Shown here piece after piece: positions 40,394-50,652 of a stretch of DNA of 64,000 bases. The DNA is taken from assembly GCF_019890635.1 (NCBI RefSeq), contig NZ_JAIOAB010000005.1, forward strand, positions 124,001-188,000, given 5' to 3'. The notes under the pieces are model-generated. The model ran no database searches. It worked only from the letters and a program-made list of their open reading frames with translations, and was not told where the DNA came from. The position numbers and the translations under genes were made by a program. This stretch comes from Streptomyces sennicomposti (GTDB lineage Bacteria; Actinomycetota; Actinomycetes; Streptomycetales; Streptomycetaceae). Each line of letters starts with the position of its first letter. Positions within the stretch are counted from its first letter, which is position 1.

Positions 40394-43369
40394 ATGCCGG
40401 ACCGCGGCGGGGGCCCCACGGGGCCGCGGATCAGAGTCGGCCGCCCGTCCCGGCGAGCTAGGACCCTGCTGATGACACTGGGCGTCCTGGCCGTCCTGGC
40501 CATGGCGTTCACGATGTTCGCCGGCTTCTGGACGGACTGGCTCTGGTACCGGTCGGTGCACTACTCGTCGGTCTTCACCACCACCCTGACGACCAAGATC
40601 GGGCTGTTCTTCGTCTTCGGGCTGCTGATGGCCGCGGCGGTCGGCTTCAACGTCTGGCTGGCCCACCGGCTGCGGCCGCCGCTGAGCGCCATGTCGCTGG
40701 AGCAGCAGAACCTCGACCGCTACCGGATGGGCATCGCGCCCTACCGGCGGTGGCTGCTGTGCGGGGTGACCGCCCTGGTGGGCCTGGTCGCGGGCGCCTC
40801 CGCCGCCGGCCAGTGGCGGACCTGGCTGATGTGGGTCAACGGCGTCCCGTTCCACAAGACGGACCCGCAGTTCCACCTCGACATCTCCTTCTACGCCTTC
40901 GACCTGCCCTGGTACCGGTTCCTGCTCGGCTTCGGCTTCGCCGCGGCGGTGCTGTCCCTGATCGCCGCCGCGCTGACCCACTACCTGTACGGCGGCCTGC
41001 GGGTCACCAGCCCCGGCCCGCGGGCCACGGCGGCGGCGACCGGACACCTGTCGGTGCTGCTCGGCGTGTTCGTCGCCCTCAAGGCCGTCGCCTACTGGCT
41101 CGACCGGTACGGCCTCGCGGTCAAGTCCAGCGACTTCAAGGCGACCGGCGACTGGACGGGCCTCAGGTACGTCGACGCCAACGCCTATCTGCCGGCCAAG
41201 ACGATCCTGTTCTGCATCGCGGTGATCTGCGCGCTGCTGTTCTTCGCCACCCTGTGGCGGCGCACCTGGCAGCTGCCCGTCATCGGCTTCGGCCTGATGG
41301 TGCTCTCGGCGATCCTCATCGGCGGCCTGTACCCGGCGCTGGTCCAGAAGTTCGAGGTCCAGCCCAACGAGCAGGCCAAGGAGGCGCCGTACGTCGCGAA
41401 GAACATCAAGGCGACGCGCGCCGCGTACGGCATCGACGACACCCAGGTGACCGGCTACGACGGCAACAGCACGACGAAGGACAAGTCCTCGCTGCGCGAC
41501 GACGTCGACGACGCGGCGAGCATCCGCATACTCGACCCCAACATCGTCTCGCCGACCTTCCAGCAGAACCAGCAGATCCGCGGCTACTACGCCTTCCCGA
41601 ACAACCTGGACGTCGACCGGTACGCCGGCAAGGACGGCAAGGTCCAGGACACGGTCGTCGGCCTGCGCGAACTGAACCTGGACGGCGTCAAGAAGAACTG
41701 GATCAACACCCACTTCCGGTACACCCACGGCTACGGCATGGTCGCCGCCAAGGGCACCGAGACCAGCAACGGCGAGCCGGTCTTCACCGAGAAGAACGTC
41801 CCCTCCACCGGCGACCTCGGCACCTACGAACCGCGGGTCTACTACGGCGAGAAGACCACCACCTACTCGATCGTCGGCGGCCCCCAGAAGGAGATCGACT
41901 ACCCGGCAGGCGACGGCGAGGCGACCACCACCTACCAGGGCAAGAGCGGCGTCAGCCTGTCCAGCACGCTCAACCGGGCGGCGTACGCGGTGGCGTTCGG
42001 CGAGCCGCAGATCCTCTACTCCGGCGCCATCGGCGACGGTTCGCGGATCCTGTACAACCGCACGCCCAAGGAGCGCGTCGAGGCGGTCGCGCCCTGGCTG
42101 ACCATCGACGGCGACGCCTATCCCGCGGTGGTGGACCACCGCATCCAGTGGATCGTCGACGCCTACACGACGACGAACGGCTACCCGTACGCCTCCCGTA
42201 CGACCCTCGGCGACACCACGGCGGACTCGCTGACCTACAACAACGACCAGCGCGCGGTGGTGGCCCAGCAGAACCGGGTCAACTACATCCGCAACTCGGT
42301 CAAGGCGACGGTCGACGCCTACACCGGCGAGGTCAAGCTGTACCAGTGGGACACCGAGGACCCGGTCCTGAAGACCTGGATGAAGGCGTTCCCCGACACG
42401 GTCAAGCCCAAGACAGCCATCTCCGGCGATCTGATGGCCCATCTGCGCTACCCGCAGGACCTGTTCAAGGTGCAGCGCGAGCTGCTCACCCGCTACCACG
42501 TGACGGACGCGCAGACCTTCCTCAGCGGCAGCGAGGTGTGGCGTGTGCCGGTCGACCCGACCAACAAGTCGGGCAACTCGGTGCCGCCGTACTACCTGAC
42601 GATGAAGATGCCCGACCAGCAGGCACAGGCGTTCTCGCTGACGACGACCTTCACGCCGAACGGGCGCGAGGCGCTGAGCGCGTTCATGGCGGTGGACTCC
42701 CAGGCGGGCACCCCCGACTACGGCAAGATCAGAATCCTGAAGCTGCCGGCGAGCACGACGGTCGGCGGCCCCAAACAGGTGCAGAGCCAGTTCAACTCCA
42801 ACTCGCAGCAGAACATCGCCGAGTTCGTCCGGCTCATCAGAGGCGGCGACTCGGAGATCGAGTACGGCAACCTGCTGACGATCCCGCTCGACGGGGGCCT
42901 GCTCTACGTCGAACCGGTCTATGTGCGCGGCGGGCAGCTCAAGTACCCGCTGATGCGCAAGGTCCTGGTGAGCTTCGGCGGCACCACCGCGTTCGAGAAC
43001 ACGCTCGGCGAGGCCCTCGACAAGATCTTCGGGACCTCGGGGACGGAGAACCCGCCGCCGGGCACCGGCACGGAGAATCCGCCCGGTACGGCCAGCCCGA
43101 CGGTCGAACAGGCCCTCAAGGACGCCCAGAAGGCCTTCGACGACGGCCAGAAGGCGCTGAAGGTGCCCGACTTCAAGGCCTATGACGAGGCCCAGAAGAG
43201 GCTCCAGGCGGCCCTCCAGCGCGCCGAGAAGGCGCAGGCCGAGGCGGACAAGGCGGCCGGCTCGAGCGCCAAGAACGGCGACAAGGGCGGCGCGAAGAGC
43301 GGCAGCGGGAGCGGCGCGAGCAGCGCTGCCGAGGGCGGCGACAAGAGCGGTGACAAGAGCGGCGGTTGA
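40394..43369 (+). CDS. UPF0182 family large membrane protein
   Basis: 991 residues from ATG 40394 (MPDRGGG start as I recall for relatives); an in-frame GTG at 40373 is possible. About seven helices occupy the first 320 residues, starting with [21 protein letters not shown] large extracellular region follows ([58 protein letters not shown]). The C-terminal 110 residues are a Lys/Ala/Gly helical and disordered tail. The family is conserved in actinobacteria and other bacteria but has no established function. It is followed by a strong terminator. Confidence 0.92.
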   Translation: MPDRGGGPTGPRIRVGRPSRRARTLLMTLGVLAVLAMAFTMFAGFWTDWLWYRSVHYSSVFTTTLTTKIGLFFVFGLLMAAAVGFNVWLAHRLRPPLSAMSLEQQNLDRYRMGIAPYRRWLLCGVTALVGLVAGASAAGQWRTWLMWVNGVPFHKTDPQFHLDISFYAFDLPWYRFLLGFGFAAAVLSLIAAALTHYLYGGLRVTSPGPRATAAATGHLSVLLGVFVALKAVAYWLDRYGLAVKSSDFKATGDWTGLRYVDANAYLPAKTILFCIAVICALLFFATLWRRTWQLPVIGFGLMVLSAILIGGLYPALVQKFEVQPNEQAKEAPYVAKNIKATRAAYGIDDTQVTGYDGNSTTKDKSSLRDDVDDAASIRILDPNIVSPTFQQNQQIRGYYAFPNNLDVDRYAGKDGKVQDTVVGLRELNLDGVKKNWINTHFRYTHGYGMVAAKGTETSNGEPVFTEKNVPSTGDLGTYEPRVYYGEKTTTYSIVGGPQKEIDYPAGDGEATTTYQGKSGVSLSSTLNRAAYAVAFGEPQILYSGAIGDGSRILYNRTPKERVEAVAPWLTIDGDAYPAVVDHRIQWIVDAYTTTNGYPYASRTTLGDTTADSLTYNNDQRAVVAQQNRVNYIRNSVKATVDAYTGEVKLYQWDTEDPVLKTWMKAFPDTVKPKTAISGDLMAHLRYPQDLFKVQRELLTRYHVTDAQTFLSGSEVWRVPVDPTNKSGNSVPPYYLTMKMPDQQAQAFSLTTTFTPNGREALSAFMAVDSQAGTPDYGKIRILKLPASTTVGGPKQVQSQFNSNSQQNIAEFVRLIRGGDSEIEYGNLLTIPLDGGLLYVEPVYVRGGQLKYPLMRKVLVSFGGTTAFENTLGEALDKIFGTSGTENPPPGTGTENPPGTASPTVEQALKDAQKAFDDGQKALKVPDFKAYDEAQKRLQAALQRAEKAQAEADKAAGSSAKNGDKGGAKSGSGSGASSAAEGGDKSGDKSGG

Positions 43370-43387
43370 TCGCCGTGGACGGTCACG

Positions 43388-43416
43388 AGGCCCGGGTCCG
43401 GTGCGGACCCGGGCCT
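43388..43416 (+). terminator. Terminator after the UPF0182 gene
   Basis: AGGCCCGGGTCCG-gtg-CGGACCCGGGCCT, a perfect 13-bp stem 18 bp after the stop, followed by TTCCGTTCG. Confidence 0.88.
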
Positions 43417-43584
43417 TCCGTTCGTGGGCGAACGGATGTGCCGACGTGCAGGACCGCCGCGCCGCCGTGGGGAGTTGGGCCATCTGTGTTTGACTTGTCT
43501 CTCTGTGGGCATGTCGACAAAACGCTGAAGTGACCTCACTGGCTGCGGTATACCAGGTGTACCCGGGTTGCGGGTGGTGCGACG

Positions 43585-45417
43585 ATGGACGTTATGGGGG
43601 ACAAGGTAACTCTGTTCGATTCAGGGCGATTTGCGCAGACCGGTGATCCGGCGGAGATCGTGGACGGCGCCCGGGACGAGACGGGCGCCGCCGCCGACGA
43701 GGTCGCCGAGCTGGCGCGCCGCCGGCTCGCCGCCGAAGCGGGCGACGCCGAGGCCATGAGCGTCCTCGGCGCCATGCTGCTGCGCCGGGGCGACCTCGAC
43801 GGAGCCGAACCCCATCTGCGGGCCGCCACCGCGGCCGGCGACCGCGCCGCCGCCAACAACCTGGGCGTCCTGCTCCAGCAGCGCGGCTACCCGGACGAGG
43901 CGGCCGGCTGGTGGCGGATCGCCGCCGTCGCCGGCTCCGCTCCGGCCGCGCACGCGCTCGGCCGGCACCACCGCGAGCGCGGCGACGAACCCGCCGCCGA
44001 GTACTGGCTGCGCCAGTCCGCCGAACAGGGGCACGTGCTCGGCGCCTACGCGCTCGCCGATCTGCTGGAACACCGCGCCGACGCCGACGCCGAGCGCTGG
44101 ATGCGGATCGCCGCCGAGCACGGCCACCGCGAGGCGGCGTACCGGCTGGCCCGGACACTGGACCGGCGGGCCGCCGAGACCGCGGCGGACGCCGACGCCG
44201 CCGAACTGCGCACCGAGGCCGAGCAGTGGTACCGGCAGGCCGCCGCCCGCGGCCACCGGCGCGCCGCGCTGCACCTCGGCGCGATCCTGGAGGGCCGCGG
44301 CGAGCTGAAGGAGGCCGGCCGCTGGTACCTGACCTCCGCCAAGGACGGCGAGCCGCGGGCCGCCTGCGCGCTCGGCTTCCTGCTGCGCGACGCCGGGGAC
44401 ACCGAGAGCGCCGCCGTGTGGTGGCTGCGCGCCGCCCAGGACGGCGACGGCAACGCCGCCAACGCGCTCGGCGCGCTGCACGCCGAGCGCGGCGAGACCC
44501 AGACCGCCGAGCGCTGGTACCGGGCCGCGATGGACGCCGGCGACGTGAACGGCGCCTACAACCTCGCCCTGCTCTGCGCCGAGCAGGGCCGGACCTCCCA
44601 GGCCGAGCAGTGGTACCGGCGCGCCGCCTACGCCGGCCACCGCGAGGCCGCCAACGCGCTCGCCGTCCTGCTGCTCCAGGTCGGCGACACCGCCGGGGCC
44701 GAGCCGTGGTTCTCCAAGGCGGCCGAGGCCGGCAGCGTGGACGCCGCGTTCAACCTGGGGATCCTCTACGCGGGCCGGGACATGACCGCCGAGGCGCTGC
44801 GCTGGTACGAGCGGGCCGCCGCCGCCGGGCACACCGAGGCGGCGCTCCAGGTGGGCATCGCCCGGCTGCGCGCCGGGGACGAGCAGGAGGCCGAACGGCA
44901 TCTGCGCTGCGCGGCCGGCGGGGGCAGCGCGGAGGCCGCGTACCGGCTGGCGACCGTGCTCGACGCCCGCCGCCCGCCCGCGCCCGCGCACGAACTCGGC
45001 GAGTCGGCGGTCCACGAGAAGACCGAGTGCGAGGAGTGGTACGAGCGGGCGGCGACCCAGGGGCACCGGCGCGCGCAGGTGCGGGTCGGGATGCTCGCCG
45101 CGGCCCGCGGGGACGTGGTCGAGGCGGCGCGGTGGTACCGCACCGCGGCGGAGGCCGGCTCCCGCAACGGCGCCTTCAACCTGGGGCTGCTGCTCGCCCG
45201 GGAGGGCAGCGAGCCGGAGGCGGTCGTGTGGTGGACCCGGGCCGCCGAGGCCGGGCACGGCCGCGCGGCGCTGCGCCTCGCCCTCGTCCACGCCCGTCGG
45301 GGCGAACTCACCGAGGGCCAGCGCTGGGCCGACCGCGCCGCGGCCCTCGGCCCCCGCGAGGTGGCCCAACGGGCGACCCGCCTCCGGGACGCCCTGCGCG
45401 AGGAACTGTCGGCGTAG
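43585..45417 (+). CDS. Sel1/TPR repeat protein
   Basis: 610 residues from ATG 43585 (ATG 43594 is an alternative). About fifteen repeats of 34-37 residues share the pattern AAxxGHxxAAxxLGxLLxxRGDxxxAExWYRxAA, which is the Sel1-like subclass of TPR solenoids. No enzymatic domain, signal peptide or membrane helix is seen, so it should be a cytosolic protein-binding scaffold. It stands alone between the UPF0182 terminator and the initiator tRNA. Repeats are very regular in length and codon use, suggesting ongoing homogenisation. Confidence 0.9.
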   Translation: MDVMGDKVTLFDSGRFAQTGDPAEIVDGARDETGAAADEVAELARRRLAAEAGDAEAMSVLGAMLLRRGDLDGAEPHLRAATAAGDRAAANNLGVLLQQRGYPDEAAGWWRIAAVAGSAPAAHALGRHHRERGDEPAAEYWLRQSAEQGHVLGAYALADLLEHRADADAERWMRIAAEHGHREAAYRLARTLDRRAAETAADADAAELRTEAEQWYRQAAARGHRRAALHLGAILEGRGELKEAGRWYLTSAKDGEPRAACALGFLLRDAGDTESAAVWWLRAAQDGDGNAANALGALHAERGETQTAERWYRAAMDAGDVNGAYNLALLCAEQGRTSQAEQWYRRAAYAGHREAANALAVLLLQVGDTAGAEPWFSKAAEAGSVDAAFNLGILYAGRDMTAEALRWYERAAAAGHTEAALQVGIARLRAGDEQEAERHLRCAAGGGSAEAAYRLATVLDARRPPAPAHELGESAVHEKTECEEWYERAATQGHRRAQVRVGMLAAARGDVVEAARWYRTAAEAGSRNGAFNLGLLLAREGSEPEAVVWWTRAAEAGHGRAALRLALVHARRGELTEGQRWADRAAALGPREVAQRATRLRDALREELSA

Positions 45418-45577
45418 CGCCGGCCTCCCGGGCCGGGGACGGCCGCCCTTCCATCGGCCCGTGCCGGGCCGGGGGCCATCCCCCTTCCCGGCCCGCGCGG
45501 CGGCGGACCTGTCGGCGCTTGCGGGGCGGAGGTGCCGGCTCCCGCGAGGCGGGGTTGCCGGTGCTCGCGGAAGCGAT

Positions 45578-45607
45578 TTGCTTCAGGGGGCGTGCAGCAC
45601 GTAGTGT
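45578..45607 (+). promoter_or_regulatory. Promoter of the initiator tRNA
   Basis: -35 TTGCTT (45578-45583), 18-base spacer, -10 TAGTGT (45602-45607), 12 bases before the mature tRNA 5' end. The 200 bp between the Sel1/TPR stop and the tRNA holds no ORF. Confidence 0.65.
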
Positions 45608-45619
45608 TCAGTTCATCGA

Positions 45620-45693
45620 CGCGGGGTGGAGCAGCTCGGTAGCTCGCTGGGCTCATAACCCAGAGGTCGCAGGTTCAAATCCTGTCCCCGCTA
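45620..45693 (+). tRNA. Initiator tRNA-fMet (CAT)
   Basis: The 74-base sequence folds as a complete cloverleaf with anticodon CAT at 45654-45656. Three G-C pairs in the anticodon stem (CTGGG / CCCAG) and an unpaired first acceptor position (C1 against T72) are initiator hallmarks. GGTTCAAATCC gives the T-loop. CCA is not encoded. A strong terminator follows 7 bases later. Confidence 0.96.
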
Positions 45694-45700
45694 CTGAAGG

Positions 45701-45737
45701 CCGAGGGCCGGAATCCGATCAGGATTCCGGCCCTCGG
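45701..45737 (+). terminator. tRNA terminator
   Basis: CCGAGGGCCGGAATCC-gatca-GGATTCCGGCCCTCGG, a perfect 16-bp stem followed by TGTTTG, directly after the tRNA. Confidence 0.9.
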
Positions 45738-45780
45738 TGTTTGCGCGTCCGGGGGGACGCGTTCGCGGGTGCGCAGCACA

Positions 45781-45809
45781 AAGCCCCGGCACGCACGGTG
45801 CCGGGGCTT
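45781..45809 (-). terminator. Terminator of the Fur-family gene
   Basis: Arms AAGCCCCGGCAC (45781-45792) and GTGCCGGGGCTT (45798-45809); read on the minus strand it ends in TTTGTG just after the regulator's stop at 45820. Confidence 0.85.
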
Positions 45810-45819
45810 CTCGCCGTCG

Positions 45820-46236
45820 TCAGGCCGACGCGCAGTTCGGGCAGATGCCGCGGTATGTCACCTCGACGTCCGAGACCGTGAAGCCGAAGCGCTCGGAGTC
45901 CGGCAGATCCGCCAGCGGGTTGCCGCTCGGGTGCACGTCCTTGATCGCGCCGCAGCGGGCGCACACCAGGTGGTGGTGCGGCCGGTGGGCGTTCGGGTCG
46001 TACCGCTTGGCGCGCTTGTCGGTGCTGACCTCCAGCACCTCGCCCAGCGTGACCAGCTCGCCGAGCGTGTTGTACACGGTCGCGCGGGAGATCTCGGGCA
46101 GCTTCGCCACGGCGCGCGCATGGACCTCGTCGGCCGTCAGGTGCACGTGCTCGCCGTCCAGGACCTCGGCCACGACGCGACGCTGCGCGGTCATCCGCCA
46201 TCCGCGTCCGCGCAGCCGTTCCAGAAGGTCGCTCAT
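45820..46236 (-). CDS. Fur/PerR-family regulator divergent from catalase
   Basis: 138 residues from ATG 46236. A winged-helix domain (WRMTAQRRVVAEVLDGEHVH, ISRATVYNTLGELVTLGEVL) precedes the metal-binding dimerisation domain with HRPHHHLVCARCGAIKDV and CPNC. The two CxxC pairs form the structural zinc site and the His/Asp cluster the sensing site of PerR/CatR-type peroxide sensors. The gene is divergent from a catalase, the classic CatR arrangement, so it probably represses that gene until peroxide oxidises it. A candidate operator lies in the catalase promoter. Confidence 0.92.
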   Translation of the reverse strand: MSDLLERLRGRGWRMTAQRRVVAEVLDGEHVHLTADEVHARAVAKLPEISRATVYNTLGELVTLGEVLEVSTDKRAKRYDPNAHRPHHHLVCARCGAIKDVHPSGNPLADLPDSERFGFTVSDVEVTYRGICPNCASA

Positions 46237-46296
46237 ACCCACCAGCCTAACAGCAAGGGGAACAGATCCCGAACGAGTGTGACTTTGGAGCCTTAC

Positions 46297-46324
46297 TTGA
46301 CTTAGACATTGTCCATTGTAGGAT
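46297..46324 (+). promoter_or_regulatory. Catalase promoter with Fur/PerR-type operator
   Basis: -35 TTGACT (46297-46302), 16-base spacer, -10 TAGGAT (46319-46324). The spacer contains the dyad TTAGACA-t-TGTCCAT (46302-46316), a 7-1-7 layout like PerR/CatR boxes, so repressor binding would block RNA polymerase. Confidence 0.75.
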
Positions 46325-46380
46325 CGAGCATGGCTTTGGCCAAGCGACAGGATCAGACGAAAGTGCAAGCAGGAGGCGAC

Positions 46381-47832
46381 GTGACCCAGGGACCGCTCAC
46401 GACGGAGGCCGGCGCTCCGGTCGCCGACAACCAGAACAGCGAGACCGCGGGCGCCGGCGGCCCTGTTCTCGTCCAGGACCAGCTCCTGCTGGAGAAGCTC
46501 GCCCACTTCAACCGCGAGCGCATCCCGGAGCGCGTGGTGCACGCCCGCGGCGCCGGCGCCTACGGCACCTTCACGGTCACGGCGGACGTCACCCGGTACA
46601 CGCGGGCCGCGTTCCTCTCCGAGGTCGGCAAGCAGACGGAGACCTTCCTCCGCTTCTCCACCGTGGCCGGCAACCTCGGCGCCGCGGACGCCGTCCGCGA
46701 CCCGCGCGGCTTCGCGCTGAAGTTCTACACCGAGGACGGCAACTACGACCTCGTCGGCAACAACACCCCGGTGTTCTTCATCAAGGACGCCATCAAGTTC
46801 CCCGACTTCATCCACACCCAGAAGCGCGACCCGTACACCGGTTCGCAGGAGCCGGACAACGTCTGGGACTTCTGGAGCCTGTCGCCCGAGTCCACGCACC
46901 AGGTGACCTGGCTGTTCGGCGACCGCGGCATCCCGGCGTCGTACCGCCACATGGACGGCTTCGGCTCGCACACCTACCAGTGGAACAACGAGGCCGGCGA
47001 GGTCTTCTGGGTCAAGTACCACTTCAAGACCGACCAGGGCATCAAGTGCCTGACCGCCGAGGAGGCGGACGTCCTCGCGGGCAAGGACCCCGACTCGCAC
47101 CAGCGCGACCTGCGCGAGGCGATCGAGCGCGGCGACTTCCCGTCCTGGACCGTCGGCGTGCAGATCATGCCCGCCGCCGAGGCCGCGACCTACCGGTTCA
47201 ACCCGTTCGACCTGACCAAGGTGTGGCCGCACGCGGACTACCCGGTCATCGAGATCGGCAAGCTGGAGCTGAACCGCAACCCGGAGAACGTCTTCGCCGA
47301 GGTCGAGCAGTCGATCTTCTCCCCGGCGCACTTCGTGCCCGGCATCGGCCCGTCCCCCGACAAGATGCTCCAGGGCCGCCTCTTCGCCTACGGCGACGCG
47401 CACCGCTACCGCGTCGGCATCAACGCCGACCACCTGCCGGTGAACCGCCCGCACGCCACCGAGGCGCGCACCAACTCCCGTGACGGCTACCTCTACGACG
47501 GCCGCCACAAGGGCGCGAAGAACTACGAGCCGAACAGCTTCGGCGGCCCCGCCCAGACCGGCCGGCCGCTGTGGCAGCCGGTCCCCGTCTCCGGCGTCAC
47601 CGGCGACCACGAGGCGCCGGTGCACGCCGAGGACAACGACTTCGTCCAGGCCGGCAACCTCTACCGGCTGATGACGGAGGCGGAGAAGGACCGCCTGATC
47701 GGCAACCTGGCGGGCGCCATCTCCCAGGTCTCGCGCGAGGACATCGTCGACCGGGCGATCAACAACTTCCGCCAGGCGGACGACGACTTCGGCAAGCGGC
47801 TGGAAGCCGCGGTCCAGGCCCTGCGCGGCTGA
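46381..47832 (+). CDS. katA: Monofunctional haem catalase
   Basis: 483 residues from GTG 46381, which has an AGGAGG ribosome site; earlier in-frame starts lack one and fall on the -10. Catalytic His is in [12 protein letters not shown], Asn in the [14 protein letters not shown] region, and the proximal haem Tyr in [14 protein letters not shown]. The length fits small-subunit clade 3 catalases, which bind NADPH. It decomposes hydrogen peroxide in the cytosol. The upstream promoter carries a dyad likely bound by the divergent Fur-family regulator. A hairpin at 47865 ends the transcript. Confidence 0.95.
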   Translation: MTQGPLTTEAGAPVADNQNSETAGAGGPVLVQDQLLLEKLAHFNRERIPERVVHARGAGAYGTFTVTADVTRYTRAAFLSEVGKQTETFLRFSTVAGNLGAADAVRDPRGFALKFYTEDGNYDLVGNNTPVFFIKDAIKFPDFIHTQKRDPYTGSQEPDNVWDFWSLSPESTHQVTWLFGDRGIPASYRHMDGFGSHTYQWNNEAGEVFWVKYHFKTDQGIKCLTAEEADVLAGKDPDSHQRDLREAIERGDFPSWTVGVQIMPAAEAATYRFNPFDLTKVWPHADYPVIEIGKLELNRNPENVFAEVEQSIFSPAHFVPGIGPSPDKMLQGRLFAYGDAHRYRVGINADHLPVNRPHATEARTNSRDGYLYDGRHKGAKNYEPNSFGGPAQTGRPLWQPVPVSGVTGDHEAPVHAEDNDFVQAGNLYRLMTEAEKDRLIGNLAGAISQVSREDIVDRAINNFRQADDDFGKRLEAAVQALRG

Positions 47833-47864
47833 TTCCAGCGACTGGACCGCTTGTCGTGGGCAGT

Positions 47865-47892
47865 GGGCCGGGTCCCTCCGGGGGCCCGGCCC
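47865..47892 (+). terminator. Catalase terminator
   Basis: GGGCCGGG-tccctccggggg-CCCGGCCC (47865-47872 / 47885-47892), 32 bp after the catalase stop; it may also serve the convergent CBS gene. Confidence 0.75.
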
Positions 47893-47965
47893 GTTGTCGT
47901 ACGCGGCGGTCGGCGTCGTACGCGCCCTCGGCGCCCCGTACCGGCGCCGTTCTCGCGGCCCCGTG

Positions 47966-48361
47966 TCAGAGCGCCGACGCCGGCTGCCGCGTCGGCGCCC
48001 AGCAGCGGATGATGTCGCGGACCGAGACGACGCCCGTCGGCTCGCCGTCCTCCAGGACGATCAGATGGCGGAAGCCGCCGTGCGCCATGGCGCGGGCCGC
48101 CTCCTCCAGCGTCCAGGACGGGGCCGCGAAGACGACGTCGGTGGTGGTGTGGGCGTGGGCGTGCTCCCTGTCCGGGTTCTGGCCCAGGCCGACGGAGTTG
48201 AGGATGTCCCGTTCGGTGAGGATGCCGATGCCGCCGGCGTCGGGATCGTGCACCACGGCCGCGCCGACGCGGCGCGCGGACATCAGGGCGGCTGCCTGCC
48301 GCAGGGTGTGGGCGGGGCCGATGGTGAGGACCACCGTGCTCATGGCGTCGCGGACGAGCAT
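47966..48361 (-). CDS. CBS-domain protein
   Basis: 131 residues: two CBS motifs, MLVRDAMSTVVLTIGPAHTL to GILTERDIL and DVVFAAPSWTLEEAARAM to TGVVSVRDIIRC. Between them is a short His-rich segment (HAHAHTTT). Bateman modules of this stand-alone type bind adenine nucleotides and act as energy sensors; partner unknown. AGGAGGAGG lies 11 bases upstream. The upstream region has a direct repeat of TTCACAAG (48402-48419) in an AT-rich patch that could be regulatory. Confidence 0.88.
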   Translation of the reverse strand: MLVRDAMSTVVLTIGPAHTLRQAAALMSARRVGAAVVHDPDAGGIGILTERDILNSVGLGQNPDREHAHAHTTTDVVFAAPSWTLEEAARAMAHGGFRHLIVLEDGEPTGVVSVRDIIRCWAPTRQPASAL

Positions 48362-48510
48362 GGGATGGAGCCACCTCCTCCTGGAATCCCCTTAGTGCAA
48401 GGATTCACAAGTTCACAAGTGGGGGGACTCTCAGAGTGGCAGGCAGAGCAAGGGTCAACAAGAGGGCGCACGCAGCCTGACCGGGGGCGTGCGCGGGCGT
48501 CCCTCGTGCC

Positions 48511-49311
48511 TCAGTGACGCCGGTTGAGATACCCCAGCATCTCGTCGTGCAGGATCCCGTTCGACGCGGCGGCGTTCCCGCTGTGCGGGCCGGGGCGGCC
48601 GTCCAGACCGGTGAACGTGCCGCCGGCCTCCGTCACGACGATCGCGTTCGCGGCCATGTCCCACAGCGACAGCTCGGGCTCGGCGCAGAAGTCGACCGAG
48701 CCCTCGGCCACCATCATGTAGGGCCAGAAGTCGCCGTAGGCCCGGGTGCGCCAGACCTCGCGGGTCAGGTCCAGGAAGCCGTCCAGCCGGCCCTGCTCCT
48801 CCCAGCCGCTGAGCGAGGAGTACGCGAAGGACGCGTCCGCCAGCTTCGCCACCTTCGAGACCTGGAGCCGGGACGCCTGGGACAGGCTGCGGCCGGAGAA
48901 GGCGCCGTGCCCCTTCGCGGCCCACCAGCGGCGGCCCAGCGCGGGCGCGGAGACGACGCCGACGACGGGCTGGTAGCCGCCCTCGCCGGCCTCCGTCAGC
49001 GAGATCAGCGTGGCCCACACGGGGACGCCGCGCACATAGTTCTTGGTGCCGTCGATCGGGTCGATCACCCAGCGGCGCGGGCCGGTGCCCTCGACGCCGT
49101 ACTCCTCGCCGAGGACCGCGTCGCGCGGGCGGGCGCGCTGGAGCTGACTGCGGATCAGTTCCTCCGCGGCCTTGTCCGCTTCGCTGACCGGAGTCATGTC
49201 CGGCTTCGTCTCGACCTTGAGGTCGAGGGCCTTGAACCGGTCCATGGTGGCGGCGTCGGCGGCGTCCGCGAGGACGTGGGCCAGACGCAGGTCATCGAGG
49301 TAGTCGGGCAT
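48511..49311 (-). CDS. hisN: Histidinol-phosphatase, inositol monophosphatase type
   Basis: 266 residues. IMPase-superfamily metal motifs: [26 protein letters not shown] and the last Asp in [13 protein letters not shown]. In Streptomyces and mycobacteria this IMPase-like HisN is the histidinol-phosphatase of histidine biosynthesis. The assignment to HisN over other IMPases rests on similarity to the actinobacterial enzyme I remember, with [11 protein letters not shown] and FAYSSLSGW as recognisable blocks. The gene stands alone, divergent from a TetR regulator. Confidence 0.88.
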   Translation of the reverse strand: MPDYLDDLRLAHVLADAADAATMDRFKALDLKVETKPDMTPVSEADKAAEELIRSQLQRARPRDAVLGEEYGVEGTGPRRWVIDPIDGTKNYVRGVPVWATLISLTEAGEGGYQPVVGVVSAPALGRRWWAAKGHGAFSGRSLSQASRLQVSKVAKLADASFAYSSLSGWEEQGRLDGFLDLTREVWRTRAYGDFWPYMMVAEGSVDFCAEPELSLWDMAANAIVVTEAGGTFTGLDGRPGPHSGNAAASNGILHDEMLGYLNRRH

Positions 49312-49479
49312 GGGGGAACGGTATCGGCCCGGCCCTGCGCGGGGCCACCAGGGGCGGGGCGTGCGGCGCCGGGTCCACGCGGTGGGACCAGTGCGCGGGC
49401 GGTCCGCGCCACGGCCGGGGCGCGCGGCGCGGGCCGCGCGCGAGCCGGGCGCGCTCCGCGCGGGGTGCGCCGGGAACCC

Positions 49480-49508
49480 TTGACAGTGCCCGGGGCCGCC
49501 TCAAATCT
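49480..49508 (+). promoter_or_regulatory. Promoter of the TetR-family gene
   Basis: -35 TTGACA (49480-49485) is a perfect hexamer; the -10 is TCAAAT or AAATCT (49501-49508), 15-17 bases downstream. The TetR start lies about 35 bases further. Confidence 0.6.
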
Positions 49509-49541
49509 GGGGGCGGAGCCGCTCGGTCCGGGGAGGCGACG

Positions 49542-50282
49542 ATGCCTGCAGCGCGGGATTCCCTGCTGGACGCCGCGTACATGGCGCTGGCGCGCCTGCC
49601 GTGGCCGGCTGTGCGGATGGTGGACGTGGCCGCGGCGGCCGGGGTCTCCCGGCAGACCCTCTACAACGAGTTCGGCAGCAAGGACGGGCTCGCCCGGGCG
49701 CTGGTGCGCAGGGAGGCGGCCGGCTTCCTCGCCGGGATTGACCGCGCGCTCGCCCCTCCGCCCGCCGACCCGTACGAGCGGCTGACCGCCGCCGCCGAGT
49801 GGACCGCCTCGGCCGCGCAGGGGAACGCGCTGGTCAAGGCCCTGCTCACCGGCTGCTGGAGCGACCGGCTGCCCCCGCCGCCGCGCACGCTCGCACCGGC
49901 CGCGGCGCCCATGCCGCCGTACGACCCGCTGTTCGATCCGCCGCTCGCGCCGGCCGCCGCGCCCGCACCCGTACCGCCGTTCGCGCCCCCGCCCGCGCCC
50001 GCGCCCGCGTCCCCGTCGCCGCGTACGCCGCCCCCGTCCCTGCGCGCTGTGCCGCCGCAGCGCCGGGCGGACGGTCCGGTGCTGTCACCCGGCGGTCTCC
50101 TCGCGGCGGTCCGCGACCGTGCCGTGGCCGCCGTGTCCGCTCCGGGGGCGGCGGGCGCCGTTCCGGCCGATGTGTGCGAACTGGTGTTCCGTCTCGCGCT
50201 GTCCTGTGTGGCGGCCCCGCCGGACGAGGGCGGGATCGCCGAACTGGTGCGCGGCGCACTGCACCACCGGCGCACGGCCTGA
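49542..50282 (+). CDS. TetR-family transcriptional regulator with Pro-rich linker
   Basis: 246 residues from ATG 49542 (GGAGG upstream). The helix-turn-helix is VDVAAAAGVSRQTLYNEFGSKDGLARAL (residues 27-54). Between about residues 118 and 170 a Pro/Ala-rich, disordered insert (PAPVPPFAPPPAPAPASPSP type) splits the ligand-binding region, longer than usual for TetR proteins. Ligand unknown. It is convergent with the SugE-like exporter gene, so that gene is not an obvious divergent target; hisN, divergent, shares the upstream region. Confidence 0.87.
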   Translation: MPAARDSLLDAAYMALARLPWPAVRMVDVAAAAGVSRQTLYNEFGSKDGLARALVRREAAGFLAGIDRALAPPPADPYERLTAAAEWTASAAQGNALVKALLTGCWSDRLPPPPRTLAPAAAPMPPYDPLFDPPLAPAAAPAPVPPFAPPPAPAPASPSPRTPPPSLRAVPPQRRADGPVLSPGGLLAAVRDRAVAAVSAPGAAGAVPADVCELVFRLALSCVAAPPDEGGIAELVRGALHHRRTA

Positions 50283-50328
50283 CCCGCGCGCCACGAGGCT
50301 CCCCGCATCCGAAGGAGGCAGGGGGCGC

Positions 50329-50652
50329 TCAGTGCGAGGAGCCGGACAGCTGGAGTCCGATCACGCCGATGATCACGAAGCTGATCGAGACGATCTTCAG
50401 CACCGACACCAGATCGCCGAGGAAGACCATGCCGTAGATCGCGGTGCCCGCCGCGCCGATCCCGGTCCACACCGCGTACGCGGGCCCCACGTCCAGCTTG
50501 CGCAGCGACAGCGTGAGCAGTCCGAAGCTGCCGAGGGCGAAGCAGCTGAAGGCGATGGTCGGCCAGAGCCGGGTGAAGCCGTGGGAGAGTTTCAGACACA
50601 CCGCGAAGCCGGTCTCGAGCAGTCCCGCGACGATGACCAGCAGCCACGCCAT
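50329..50652 (-). CDS. Small multidrug resistance family exporter, SugE/Gdx-like
   Basis: 107 residues from ATG 50652 with ACGGAGGAC upstream. Four helices, the catalytic glutamate in GLLETGFAVCLKLSHGFTRL, and the SMR block AYAVWTGIGAAGTAIYGM. The G-L-L-E and K-x-S/T-H-G-F pattern is nearer to SugE/Gdx guanidinium exporters than to EmrE. I looked for guanidine riboswitch hairpins between this start and rsgA and did not find a convincing one. Confidence 0.88.
   Translation of the reverse strand: MAWLLVIVAGLLETGFAVCLKLSHGFTRLWPTIAFSCFALGSFGLLTLSLRKLDVGPAYAVWTGIGAAGTAIYGMVFLGDLVSVLKIVSISFVIIGVIGLQLSGSSH

Noticed and set aside
45418..45619. Second tRNA or small RNA before tRNA-fMet
   Set aside because: No cloverleaf was found; the only signal is the tRNA promoter.
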